A stretch of 64,000 nt of DNA, from assembly GCA_903909435.1 (NCBI GenBank), contig CAIVVT010000299.1:1-64000 (forward strand). Direction: 5' to 3'. The position numbers and the translations under genes are program-made. A model generated the notes under the pieces. It did not search any database, was not told the origin of the DNA, and saw nothing but the letters and a program-made list of their open reading frames with translations. Every line of letters begins with the position of its first letter. Positions within the stretch are counted from its first letter, which is position 1. Positions 7,845-16,372 of the stretch are shown here, in pieces. The stretch is from an uncultured Acidobacteriia bacterium. GTDB taxonomy: Bacteria > Acidobacteriota > Terriglobia > Bryobacterales > Bryobacteraceae.

Positions 7845-9655
7845 AGGAACTGTTCAGGCTGCTCGGGTTCGCCAAACGCTACTCGCCGATGCTGGCGCTT
7901 TCCGTGTTCCTAATGATTATCGCCGGCGCGATGAACGGCGCGCTCCCGTTGCTGCTGAAGCCCGTCATCGACCAGGTGCTCAATCCTCACGCCGTGGACG
8001 CGAAAACGGAACTGGGCCGGATTCCGTTCACAACGCAGATCGTGTATCTCGATCAGGTGATCCCTTTCCCGCTGCACAACGTCTGGTCGCTGGTCGCGGT
8101 GGCGATTCTGATGGTCTTTCTGATCAAGGGCATCACCGACTACTGCGGCAACTACTTGATCAGCTTTGTCGGCTTCTCGGCGGTCACCGATCTGCGGCAG
8201 CATACCTTCGAAAAGGTGGTGCGCGAGGAGCACGAGTTCTTCCAGCAGCACTCGACGGGCATGTTGATGTCGTCGATCATGAGCGACATCGACAAGATCC
8301 AGCTCGCGGTGTCGCAGATGCTCGCGGATTGGATCCGGCAGTCGTTCACTGCCTTGGCCATGCTGTGCGTGTTGTTCAGCCGCGACCTGCGACTGGCCCT
8401 GGTGGCGATCACCGTACTACCCTTCGTGCTGCTGCCCACCGCCCGGCTGGGCCGCCGTATCCGGAAGACGACGCGCTCGGCCCAGGACAACGCCGCAGAG
8501 CTGAACCAGATTCTGCAGGAAGCGTTCAGCGGACACGCTGTTGTGAAGGGCTTCGGAGCGGAGGAGTACGAAAGCGAGCGCTTCCGGCAGGCGGCATACC
8601 GGTTCAAGCGGAACAACCTGCGCTACATCGCCCAGCAGGCGCTGCCTTCGCCGATCATCGAATTCTTTGGCGCACTCACGATCGTGGCGCTGTTGACCTA
8701 CGCCCGCACGCAGATCAAATCCACGCATATGACCACCGGCGACTTCACCACCTTCATCGCCGCGCTGCTGCTGTTGTACGAGCCGGTCAAACGGCTCACC
8801 GGCATCACCAACATTTTCCAGCAGGCTATCGGCGCCGCGCAGCGCGTTTTCGAATACGCAGACCGCGAGCAGGGCATCTCCGAAGTCAAGGGTGCGAAGC
8901 GGCTGAAGGGCCTGAAGAAATCGATTGAATTCGAAGAGGTTTGGTTCCGTTACCCGAATACGGATGCCTACTCCTTGCAGGGCGTATCGCTCAGCGTGAG
9001 GCGCGGCGAGGTTGTGGCGTTGGTGGGTTCCAGCGGAGCCGGCAAGACCACGCTGGCGAACCTCGTGCCGCGCTTCTACGACGTGGAAAAGGGCAGCGTG
9101 CGGTTGGACGGAATCGACGTCAGGGAAGCGTCGCTGGGTTCGCTCAGAAAGCTCTGCGCGCTGGTCGGCCAGGAGACGTTTCTGTTCGACGACACGGTAG
9201 CGAACAACATTCGTTACGGACGTCCGGGGGCCAGCGAGGCCGATTTGCGGGACGCTGCCCGGAACGCCCTGGCCGACGAGTTTATTGAGGCGCTCCCGCA
9301 GGGTTACGATACGCGCGTCGGCGAACGCGGCACCATGCTCAGCGGCGGCCAGCGGCAGCGGCTCTCCATCGCCCGCGCGCTGCTGAAGAACGCGCCGATC
9401 CTGATTCTGGACGAAGCGACGTCCCAATTGGACACCGAGAGCGAGTTGCTGGTGCAGCGGGCGCTAGCGAATCTGATGACCAACCGCACGGTGATGGTGA
9501 TCGCGCACCGCCTCTCCACCATACGGCGTGCGGATAGGATCGTCGTGCTGGATGGCGGCAAAATCGTCGAGACCGGGACGCACGAGGAACTGCTGGCGCG
9601 GAGTGGGGTCTATGAGCGGCTATACCGGTTGCAGTATGTTGATCTGGAGCAGTAA
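7841..9655 (+). CDS. msbA: MsbA-like lipid A ABC exporter (half transporter)
   Basis: A 604-residue protein with an N-terminal six-helix exporter domain (helices visible at about 18-40, 85-105, 160-185 and 270-300) and a C-terminal nucleotide-binding domain. Walker A is GSSGAGKTT (about 397), the signature is LSGGQRQR, and Walker B is ILILDEAT followed by the switch histidine in VIAHRLST. It should act as a homodimer that flips lipid A-core or a related lipid across the inner membrane. Overlap with the heptosyltransferase gene supports that substrate; the substrate itself is inferred. Confidence 0.9.
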   Translation: MKELFRLLGFAKRYSPMLALSVFLMIIAGAMNGALPLLLKPVIDQVLNPHAVDAKTELGRIPFTTQIVYLDQVIPFPLHNVWSLVAVAILMVFLIKGITDYCGNYLISFVGFSAVTDLRQHTFEKVVREEHEFFQQHSTGMLMSSIMSDIDKIQLAVSQMLADWIRQSFTALAMLCVLFSRDLRLALVAITVLPFVLLPTARLGRRIRKTTRSAQDNAAELNQILQEAFSGHAVVKGFGAEEYESERFRQAAYRFKRNNLRYIAQQALPSPIIEFFGALTIVALLTYARTQIKSTHMTTGDFTTFIAALLLLYEPVKRLTGITNIFQQAIGAAQRVFEYADREQGISEVKGAKRLKGLKKSIEFEEVWFRYPNTDAYSLQGVSLSVRRGEVVALVGSSGAGKTTLANLVPRFYDVEKGSVRLDGIDVREASLGSLRKLCALVGQETFLFDDTVANNIRYGRPGASEADLRDAARNALADEFIEALPQGYDTRVGERGTMLSGGQRQRLSIARALLKNAPILILDEATSQLDTESELLVQRALANLMTNRTVMVIAHRLSTIRRADRIVVLDGGKIVETGTHEELLARSGVYERLYRLQYVDLEQ

Positions 9656-9658
9656 AGC

Positions 9659-10552
9659 ATGAGCGTGCGAAGTATGACGGGCTATGCCCAGGCGCGGCGG
9701 CAAGGCGCATGGGGCGAGATTACGGCGACCGTGAAGAGCGTGAACCACCGGGCGCTGGATCTCCACACCTACCTGCCGTTGGAGTTCGAGAGCCTGGATC
9801 CGGCCCTGCGGCAACTGGTGCGCAAGAGCATCTCGCGCGGCCACGTCGAACTCCGGTTGTCCTACCGGCCGTCGGATAACAATGCCGGGCCGGCGCTGAA
9901 TCGCGCCTTGTTCGACTCGTACCTGCGGGCCCTGAAACAGGCCTCGGATATCAGCGGCGTGTTGGCCGATCCGGACCCCAATCGCGCGCTGCGCATTCCC
10001 GGAATGCTTGCGCAAAGCGATGTTGACGCGCTGCCGGCCGAGGTGGAGGCCGAGGCGCTGAAGGCGTCCGAGCAAGCGCTGCAGTCGTTGAACGTTTTCC
10101 GTACCAGGGAGGGTGCCGAAACGGCCGCCGCGATGCTCGTTCACAACGAACTGGTCAGGCAGAACGCCGAATCGATCCGGGCGCTGCGAGGCGAGGTCTC
10201 CGATGCCATCCGGACCCGATTGGACGAGCGCATCTCCAAGCTTTTCAATGGGATGCCGCTGGAACCCCAAAGGCTCGCCCAGGAAGTGGCATACCTTGCC
10301 GACCGCAGCGATATCTCCGAGGAAGTGGACCGTCTCAATGCCCACGTTCGGGAATTGGACCAACTGCTGAGTCAAGGCGGAGAATTGGGCAAGAAGCTCG
10401 ATTTCCTGCTCCAGGAAATGAACCGGGAGACCAACACCACGCTTTCCAAAACGTCGGGTGCCGGCGAGCCGGGCATGCGCATCACGACGCTGGGACTCGA
10501 GATCAAGACGAATATCGAGCGCATCCGCGAACAGGCGCTAAACCTCGAATGA
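9659..10552 (+). CDS. yicC: YicC family protein (YicC/YloC endoribonuclease)
   Basis: A 297-residue protein with the family start SMTGYAQARRQ and the highly conserved C-terminal half LDFLLQEMNRETNTTLSKT ending in IKTNIERIREQALNLE. YicC/YloC proteins are endoribonucleases linked to stationary-phase survival and small-RNA turnover in other bacteria. The gene starts 3 bp after the flippase stop and overlaps gmk by 4 bp, the common yicC-gmk-rpoZ arrangement. Confidence 0.93.
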   Translation: MSVRSMTGYAQARRQGAWGEITATVKSVNHRALDLHTYLPLEFESLDPALRQLVRKSISRGHVELRLSYRPSDNNAGPALNRALFDSYLRALKQASDISGVLADPDPNRALRIPGMLAQSDVDALPAEVEAEALKASEQALQSLNVFRTREGAETAAAMLVHNELVRQNAESIRALRGEVSDAIRTRLDERISKLFNGMPLEPQRLAQEVAYLADRSDISEEVDRLNAHVRELDQLLSQGGELGKKLDFLLQEMNRETNTTLSKTSGAGEPGMRITTLGLEIKTNIERIREQALNLE

Positions 10553-11202
10553 GCTGCGTTTTCATCATTTCAGCGCCCTCCGGCTCCGGCAAATCGACGC
10601 TGGTGAACCGTTTGATGGCGAGCGACAAGAACCTGATCTTCTCCGTCTCGTACACCACCCGTGCGCCCCGCGGCCACGAAAAGGATGGGCAGGCCTACAA
10701 CTTCATCACGCGCGAGGATTTCGAGGCCAGAATCGCGAAAGGCGAGTTCCTGGAACACGCTTTGGTCTTTGGCAACTACTACGGAACGCACCGGGGCATT
10801 CTGGAGCGGGGGCGCAGCGAGGGCAAAGACGTTGTTCTCGACATCGATGTTCAGGGTGCGCGACAATTGAAGGAGCAGATTCCGGACGCCGTCAGTGTCT
10901 TTATTCTGGCGCCATCCAGGGAAGAACTGGCGAAACGCCTGCGTGCCCGCTCGGAAGATTCCGAAGAAGTGATTGAGCGTAGGCTGTCTGGGGCGGCCCG
11001 GGAAATTCAGGATTACCGCCTGTACGATTACGTTCTGGTCAACGACGATGTCGATCGGGCCAGCGAACGGCTGCAGGCGATTGTAGAAGCGGAACGCAAG
11101 GGGCAGGACAACCCCGGCGTGACCGCCATGCGCCGGACCAATCCAGCAGTGACCGCGCGCGTGGAACGGCTACTGGCATCATTTGCGGTTAGGGAAGACT
11201 GA
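10549..11202 (+). CDS. gmk: guanylate kinase
   Basis: A 217-residue kinase converting GMP to GDP with ATP. It begins with the P-loop SAPSGSGKSTLVNRL and has the GMP-binding motifs SYTTRAPRGHEKDGQAYNF and VVLDIDVQGARQLK. The length and motif order are standard. It overlaps yicC by 4 bp and is followed 11 bp later by rpoZ. Confidence 0.97.
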   Translation: MSCVFIISAPSGSGKSTLVNRLMASDKNLIFSVSYTTRAPRGHEKDGQAYNFITREDFEARIAKGEFLEHALVFGNYYGTHRGILERGRSEGKDVVLDIDVQGARQLKEQIPDAVSVFILAPSREELAKRLRARSEDSEEVIERRLSGAAREIQDYRLYDYVLVNDDVDRASERLQAIVEAERKGQDNPGVTAMRRTNPAVTARVERLLASFAVRED

Positions 11203-11213
11203 AGGAGAGCTAC

Positions 11214-11459
11214 ATGGCCGAACGGACGAATCGCAGCCCAATTTACGCAATCCCGGACGATCCGGAATTGAGCGCCTACCGTTACATCATCGTCACGGCG
11301 AAGCGTGCGCGGCAGTTGCAGAGCGGCGCCAGGTCTTTCTTGCCCAGCACCTCCAAGAAGCCGACCGTCGCGGCGATGGAAGAAGTGCGGCGCGGCTTGG
11401 TGAGTTGGTACGATCCGGGGACCCCCGTGACCGCTGAGCCGGTCGAAGAACAGCTCTGA
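11214..11459 (+). CDS. rpoZ: RNA polymerase omega subunit
   Basis: An 81-residue protein with the omega-family core YRYIIVTAKRARQLQSG and KPTVAAMEEVRRGLV. Omega helps assemble RNA polymerase by holding the beta-prime subunit. A ribosome binding site (GAAGGAG) precedes the ATG. Position directly after gmk is typical across many phyla. The ppGpp-site N-terminal MARVT motif of proteobacterial omega is absent. Confidence 0.92.
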   Translation: MAERTNRSPIYAIPDDPELSAYRYIIVTAKRARQLQSGARSFLPSTSKKPTVAAMEEVRRGLVSWYDPGTPVTAEPVEEQL

Positions 11460-11478
11460 GCCCTGCTTCCGGATTGTC

Positions 11479-12705
11479 ATGCCCGGCATCCCAGTAATTC
11501 TTGGAGTCGGTGGCGGGATTGCTGCCTACAAATCGGCTGAACTTGCGCGGGCGTTGATGGAGCAAGGCGGCGAAGTGCAGACCGTGATGACGCACGCCGC
11601 GCAGGAGTTCATCCGTCCGCTGACGTTTGCGGCCCTCACCGGCCACAAGGTCATCACCGAGATGTTCTCGAACGCCAGTTCCGAGGATGTGCTCTCTAGT
11701 TCCGTCGAACATATCCGGGTCGCCCAGGAAAACCGGTTGCTGGTGGTCGCGCCGGCCACCGCGGACCTGCTGGCGCGTTTTGCCCAGGGACTGGCGAACG
11801 ATTTCCTGACCACCCTTTATCTGGCCTTCCAGGGGCCCGTGTTGCTCTGTCCGGCCATGAATACGGCCATGTGGGAGCACCCCGCGACGGTCCGGAACCT
11901 CGAAATCCTGAGGGAACGCGGGCATAACATTCTTGCTCCGGACGACGGCCGCCTGGCTTGCGGCACGGTCGGGCCCGGGCGATTGCCTGAGCCGGCGCGG
12001 ATCGCCTCGATTGCGATGGGCATTCTGCGCCAGCGCCACGACTTCGACAACGAGACGGTCTTGGTAACCGCCGGCCCGACTCGCGAACCGATGGATCCCG
12101 TGCGGTTCATCTCCAACCGGTCGAGCGGAAAGATGGGCTACGCCCTGGCCGAAGCAGCCATGTCGCGCGGCGCACGCGTGATTCTGATCAGCGGTCCTGT
12201 GCATTTGTCCGCGCCCGAAGGCGTGGAATTGATCCAGGTTCAGACCGCGCATGAAATGCACCATGCCGTCATCAGCCGCCTGGACGAGGCCAGCATCATC
12301 ATTAAATCGGCCGCCGTGGCTGATTACTACGTCGCGAACGTCCCGGCTCAAAAAGTCAAGAAGACCCCCATGCGGCTCTCGTTGGATCTGGAGCCGACAC
12401 CCGACATCCTCGCCGAAATCGGCCGCCGTAAGGGAGACCAACTGCTGATCGGATTTGCCGCGGAGACGGAGAACCTGCTGCAGGAGGCCCGCCGCAAACT
12501 GCAATCAAAAAACTGCGACATGATCGTGGCGAATCTGGTCTCCCAGGATGGCGTCGGGTTCGAATCGGAGGAGAACGAAGTTCTGCTGGTTCAGCGTACA
12601 GGTGAGACCCTGCACCTGGACAAGGCACCCAAGCGCGTGATAGCGGGCCAGGTCCTGGACCAGGCGTTGATCCTGCGGCTGGCGCTGCACAAAGTCGAGA
12701 ACTAG
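11479..12705 (+). CDS. coaBC: bifunctional phosphopantothenoylcysteine decarboxylase/synthetase
   Basis: A 408-residue coenzyme A biosynthesis protein. The N-terminal CoaC flavin decarboxylase domain shows GVGGGIAAYKSAELAR, the catalytic histidine in MTHAAQEFI, and the PAMNTAMWEHPA substrate motif. The C-terminal CoaB domain starts at about residue 190 with VLVTAGPTREPMDPVRFISN and has the KMGYALAEAA and IKSAAVADYYV motifs. It joins cysteine to phosphopantothenate and then decarboxylates the product. It is part of the gmk-rpoZ-coaBC run. Confidence 0.96.
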   Translation: MPGIPVILGVGGGIAAYKSAELARALMEQGGEVQTVMTHAAQEFIRPLTFAALTGHKVITEMFSNASSEDVLSSSVEHIRVAQENRLLVVAPATADLLARFAQGLANDFLTTLYLAFQGPVLLCPAMNTAMWEHPATVRNLEILRERGHNILAPDDGRLACGTVGPGRLPEPARIASIAMGILRQRHDFDNETVLVTAGPTREPMDPVRFISNRSSGKMGYALAEAAMSRGARVILISGPVHLSAPEGVELIQVQTAHEMHHAVISRLDEASIIIKSAAVADYYVANVPAQKVKKTPMRLSLDLEPTPDILAEIGRRKGDQLLIGFAAETENLLQEARRKLQSKNCDMIVANLVSQDGVGFESEENEVLLVQRTGETLHLDKAPKRVIAGQVLDQALILRLALHKVEN

Positions 12706-12724
12706 CGCGGCCGGAAGCGTCAGC

Positions 12725-13555
12725 ATGGATCGAGACTCACTCAAGCGCCACCTCGAGTTCTACCGGGACTTGGGAATCCGCCAGTTGAACATCCCCGCCG
12801 CGCCGGTCTGCACCGGGAAACCAGCCGGTGAAAGCCCGGTAGCCGCCCGGTCGCAGCCGGTCCAACCACCGGGGCCGCAGACCGTCCGCACCGCTCCCGC
12901 CGTGGCGACTCCGCCGGCCACACCGCCCGTCATCGTACCGCCCACGAACCCGATGCCAACGCTTCTACCCGTCGCACCGCCCGACGACAGCCTGCAAAAG
13001 ATCCATGAAGACATCGGAGATTGCCGCCGCTGCAGGCTCTGCGAGCAGCGGAACAAGATCGTATTCGGATCGGGCAATCCAGAGGCCCGTCTGGTGTTCG
13101 TTGGCGAGGGTCCGGGCGCGGACGAAGACGCGACGGGGCTGCCTTTCGTCGGGCGCGCAGGCCAACTGCTCACACAGATGATCAACGGTACCGCCGCGAA
13201 GGAGGGGCTAGCCATCCGCCGCGAAGACGTTTACATCTGCAATGTGGTGAAATGCCGGCCTCCAGAAAACCGGACCCCGCTCCCGGACGAAATGGAGATT
13301 TGCGGCCAGTTCCTGTTCCGCCAACTGCTGGTGATTCGTCCCAAGGCGATTTGCGTGCTCGGCGGCACGGCCGCGAAAGCGCTGCTAGGCACGCGCGAGG
13401 GCATCACCAAACTGCGCGGCAACTGGCAGAACTGGCACGGCATCCAGGTCATGCCGACCTACCACCCGTCCTACCTGCTCAGGCCGTACTCGCAGGACGC
13501 TAAACGCGAGTCCTGGCTGGACCTCAAGAAGGTGTTGCACCATGTCTTCGACTGA
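12725..13555 (+). CDS. family 4 uracil-DNA glycosylase (iron-sulfur)
   Basis: A 276-residue DNA repair enzyme that removes uracil from DNA. The catalytic domain begins at about residue 95 with CRRCRLCEQR (iron-sulfur cysteines), then motif A GEGPGADEDATGLPFVGRAG, further cysteines in YICNVVKCRPPENR, and motif B HPSYLLR near the C-terminus. Residues 30-85 are a long Pro/Ala/Thr-rich linker after an N-terminal helix (RDSLKRHLEFYRDLGI), an extension not present in the smallest homologues; it may tether the enzyme to a partner. It overlaps tmk by 14 bp. Confidence 0.92.
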   Translation: MDRDSLKRHLEFYRDLGIRQLNIPAAPVCTGKPAGESPVAARSQPVQPPGPQTVRTAPAVATPPATPPVIVPPTNPMPTLLPVAPPDDSLQKIHEDIGDCRRCRLCEQRNKIVFGSGNPEARLVFVGEGPGADEDATGLPFVGRAGQLLTQMINGTAAKEGLAIRREDVYICNVVKCRPPENRTPLPDEMEICGQFLFRQLLVIRPKAICVLGGTAAKALLGTREGITKLRGNWQNWHGIQVMPTYHPSYLLRPYSQDAKRESWLDLKKVLHHVFD

Positions 13556-14225
13556 CACCGTGGCATCTGCTGGTGGTTTCACGGAAGGGCATTTCGTCAC
13601 CTTCGAGGGGCTGGACGGCAGCGGCAAGACCACGCAGATGCGTTTGCTGGCCGCCCATCTGCGCGCACGCGGCACGGAAGTGATTGAGACGGTGGAGCCG
13701 GGAGGGACCACCATCGGCCAGGCCATCCGGCGGATTCTGCTTGATCCGGCCCACGATCACCTGGGCCCGGTGGCGGAGATGTTGCTCTATTTTGCCGCGC
13801 GCGCGCAGAACGTCGATGAGGTACTGGAGCCGGCGCTCGCCCGCGGGGCGACCGTGTTCTCGGACCGCTGGACGGACTCGACCTTCGCCTATCAGGGCTA
13901 TGGCCGTCAACTGGGCGAGGGCATCGTCGCCGACCTGGACAGGATCGCGTGCCGCGGGCGGCAGCCTGACCTGACGTTGTGGATCGACGTCGAACTTGAG
14001 ACCAGCCTGGGCCGGGCGCGGTCGAGGAACGTGCAGGAATCCGCCGAGGGAACCAGGATGGACGAGCAGAGCCGGGCGTTCTACGAACAAGTGCTGCAAG
14101 GCTATCGCATCCTGGCCGAACGCCAACCGGAACGCTTTGTCCGCGTGGACGGCAACGGAACGCTCGAAGAGGTCGCTGAACGCGTCAAGTTGGCGTACTC
14201 CCGGCTGGAGCCTAGCCGTGTTTGA
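13542..14225 (+). CDS. tmk: thymidylate kinase
   Basis: A 227-residue dTMP kinase. The P-loop is EGLDGSGKTTQMRLL (about 25-39), followed by the DRX motif in FSDRWTDSTFAYQGYGR and the LID region GRARSRNVQESAEG. It starts inside the 3' end of the glycosylase gene and its stop lies 8 bp inside holB, so the three are translationally linked. Thymidylate kinase next to holB is a very common arrangement. Confidence 0.96.
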   Translation: MSSTDTVASAGGFTEGHFVTFEGLDGSGKTTQMRLLAAHLRARGTEVIETVEPGGTTIGQAIRRILLDPAHDHLGPVAEMLLYFAARAQNVDEVLEPALARGATVFSDRWTDSTFAYQGYGRQLGEGIVADLDRIACRGRQPDLTLWIDVELETSLGRARSRNVQESAEGTRMDEQSRAFYEQVLQGYRILAERQPERFVRVDGNGTLEEVAERVKLAYSRLEPSRV

Positions 14226-15309
14226 CCGATTTCGGGGCAACGCCAGCACTGCAGCGGCCATCGAGGGGATGATCGCCGCAGAGCGCATTCCGCAGACCAT
14301 TCTGCTCTCGGGGCCCGAAGGCGTCGGAAAGGCCACGCTGGTGCGCCGTTTTGCGGCGAGGTTGTTGGGCCCTGCGGCGGCCCAGACCTCCTCGCAGATT
14401 TTCGCGCGGGGCGGCCACGAGGGGCTCAGCCTAGACGAGAAGATCGAGCAGGACGATCTCAGCCGCGAAGAAAATCGGGCGGTTATCGCGGACCGGGAGA
14501 AGTGGACGGGCGAAAAGCGCGTTGACGATCCGCTGTTCTTCAGCACCTATCCCGACTTCGTCACGTTCTGCCCCGAAGGACCGCTGCGCCAGATCAGCAT
14601 TGCTCAGATGCGTCTGGTACGGGACCGCTCTCAACTGCTTCCGTCCCGCGGGCACTGGCGCGTGTTTCTGATCGACCAGTTCGATCGGGCCAGCCATCAG
14701 GTCGCCGACTCCCTCTTGAAGACTTTGGAGGAGCCGCCCGCGCACCTGATTCTCTTCATGACCGCGGAGAATCCCTTCGATCTCCCGCCCACCGTTCGTT
14801 CGCGCAGCGTTCAGTTTCATCTGTCCCCCTTATCGGATGCGGAGTTGCTTTCCTTCGCCAAATCGCGCGGACTGAGCGACGCCGACAAGCGGCTGGCACT
14901 CTCCGGCGGATGTCCGGGCCTGGCCTGCTCGATGGACTTGCAGGTGTATGAAAAGAGAAGAACGGCCCTGCTGGCGCTGCTCGACGCGGCCGCGGGCGGT
15001 TCGTTCGCTCAGTGGGTTCAACGCTCCGAGAGCCTGATCGCCAGCAAGTCCGAGAAACTGGACCTGTACTTTAAGATTCTCTACGGGCTACTCGAAGACC
15101 TGCTTCTGCTGATGCACGGCAAGACGTCGGTGCGCAACCAGGATATCGCCGGGGAATTGGCGCAACTGGCTGCGCGGGTGAACTTCGCCTGGATTCGGGA
15201 AGCCATCGCTTTCACTGACGAGTTGATCGGCCTGCAGCGGCGTAACGTCCAGAAGGGTCCATCCCTCGATCAAGGCGTGATCCGGCTGCGCCAGGTGCAG
15301 ATGCGCTGA
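14218..15309 (+). CDS. holB: DNA polymerase III delta-prime subunit
   Basis: A 363-residue clamp-loader subunit. The N-terminal AAA+ module has LLSGPEGVGKATLVRRF (modified Walker A, about 27-42) and LIDQFDRASHQVADSLLKTLEEPP, the conserved sensor/SRC-like stretch, followed by HLILFMTAE and TVRSRSVQFHL. The start is GTG 14218, with GGAG 7 nt upstream, giving the family N-terminus FDRFRGN. The cysteine zinc module usual in this family between the two AAA+ halves is not seen. Confidence 0.88.
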   Translation: MFDRFRGNASTAAAIEGMIAAERIPQTILLSGPEGVGKATLVRRFAARLLGPAAAQTSSQIFARGGHEGLSLDEKIEQDDLSREENRAVIADREKWTGEKRVDDPLFFSTYPDFVTFCPEGPLRQISIAQMRLVRDRSQLLPSRGHWRVFLIDQFDRASHQVADSLLKTLEEPPAHLILFMTAENPFDLPPTVRSRSVQFHLSPLSDAELLSFAKSRGLSDADKRLALSGGCPGLACSMDLQVYEKRRTALLALLDAAAGGSFAQWVQRSESLIASKSEKLDLYFKILYGLLEDLLLLMHGKTSVRNQDIAGELAQLAARVNFAWIREAIAFTDELIGLQRRNVQKGPSLDQGVIRLRQVQMR

Positions 15310-15321
15310 CCGGACAAGCTC

Positions 15322-15855
15322 TCAAACCTCCATCGAAACCACCGTCGATAGCCGGTCCTTGTGATTTGAACCCAACGACTTGGGGGCGCTCTTCGCGAGC
15401 GAAATCTGGATTTCGAGAGTTCCCCCGTCTAACTCGAACGGGACGACGCTCCACTCGCACCGGCCGACGCTGCGGGTGATGAAATTGCGGCCGTAGATCA
15501 CGGTTGGAATGCTCAGCCCCATCGGTCCGAGTTTCTCCTCGAAGGTGGTTTTAACGTTGCCCAGGATCATGTTCGTGATCTCGCCGACAGCGTCCAGCAC
15601 GTCCTGATCGACGGCGGCGAACTCCTGCATCAACATCAGCCCGGAGACCTTCCGCGCCATTTCGGCCGAGCAGCGGAATGCGCCGGTGCCCGCCCAGTCG
15701 CCAGCTAATCCGACCAGCGCGACAACACCATCGGTGTGTACCGGCGAGTTTTCCTCCCGCGTCGGCTCGCAGTCCTTCAGCGTCACGCCCAGCATCATCT
15801 CGAATACGCTGTGTGCCGCATCGCGCACGGCGGCGACTTTCATTTCGTGTGTCAT
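15322..15855 (-). CDS. cheX: CheX-like chemotaxis phosphatase
   Basis: A 177-residue protein of the CheC/CheX/FliY family, which dephosphorylates CheY-P. The phosphatase motif ExxN is visible as GEITNMILGN (about residues 93-102), after GDWAGTGAFRCS and before NFITRSVGRCEW. It lies 55 bp downstream of a single-domain CheY on the same strand, so the pair forms a signal-and-eraser module. The start at 15855 has AAGGAA about 8 nt upstream; an ATG at 15843 is possible. No receptor or kinase is nearby, so the output is unknown. Confidence 0.87.
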   Translation of the reverse strand: MTHEMKVAAVRDAAHSVFEMMLGVTLKDCEPTREENSPVHTDGVVALVGLAGDWAGTGAFRCSAEMARKVSGLMLMQEFAAVDQDVLDAVGEITNMILGNVKTTFEEKLGPMGLSIPTVIYGRNFITRSVGRCEWSVVPFELDGGTLEIQISLAKSAPKSLGSNHKDRLSTVVSMEV

Positions 15856-15910
15856 GTGTCCCGTTCCTTGTGCCCGGATTCCCGGTTCAGTCCAACCTGC
15901 CCGGCGGAGT

Positions 15911-16282
15911 CTAGAACAGTCCTGCCAGTTTCTCTTTGATCTGCTCCGCTGTAAACGGCTTGCGAACGTAGCCCGCCGCACCCAGCGATACCGCTTCCAT
16001 GACTTTGGCGCTGCTGCCCTCGGTCGTGATCATGACCATGGGCACGTGCCTCGTAGTCGCCTGTGCCTTGACGGCGCTGAGCAGTTGCAGTCCGTCCATG
16101 TTGGGCATGTTGATGTCGGAAAGAATGAGACCCACCGGATGCTGTTTCAGCGCCTCCAGCGCTTCCACCCCGTCACCCGCTTCGTAGACCTTGCCCAGCG
16201 GTATTTCCGCTTGGATCAGGACACGCTGCAGGATCTTCCGGATCGCGCCCGAATCATCGACGATCAGAACGTCTAGTGCCAT
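15911..16282 (-). CDS. CheY-like single-domain response regulator
   Basis: A 123-residue receiver domain with no output domain. The acidic pocket is DVLIVDDSG (D9, D10), the phospho-acceptor is in LILSDINMPNMDG (about D56), followed by the switch Thr in MITTEG and the lysine in VRKPF. It is co-oriented with cheX downstream. AAGGAAG precedes the ATG. It is probably a motility or gliding signal, but single-domain regulators can have other partners. Confidence 0.92.
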   Translation of the reverse strand: MALDVLIVDDSGAIRKILQRVLIQAEIPLGKVYEAGDGVEALEALKQHPVGLILSDINMPNMDGLQLLSAVKAQATTRHVPMVMITTEGSSAKVMEAVSLGAAGYVRKPFTAEQIKEKLAGLF

Positions 16283-16372
16283 GCTGAGTACTTCCTTCCG
16301 CTCTAGAAGTTCTCATCGGCACAACCCGATCCTGCTTGAAAGAGAGTTCCGCCGATTGTTGCCAGCAGGCGG

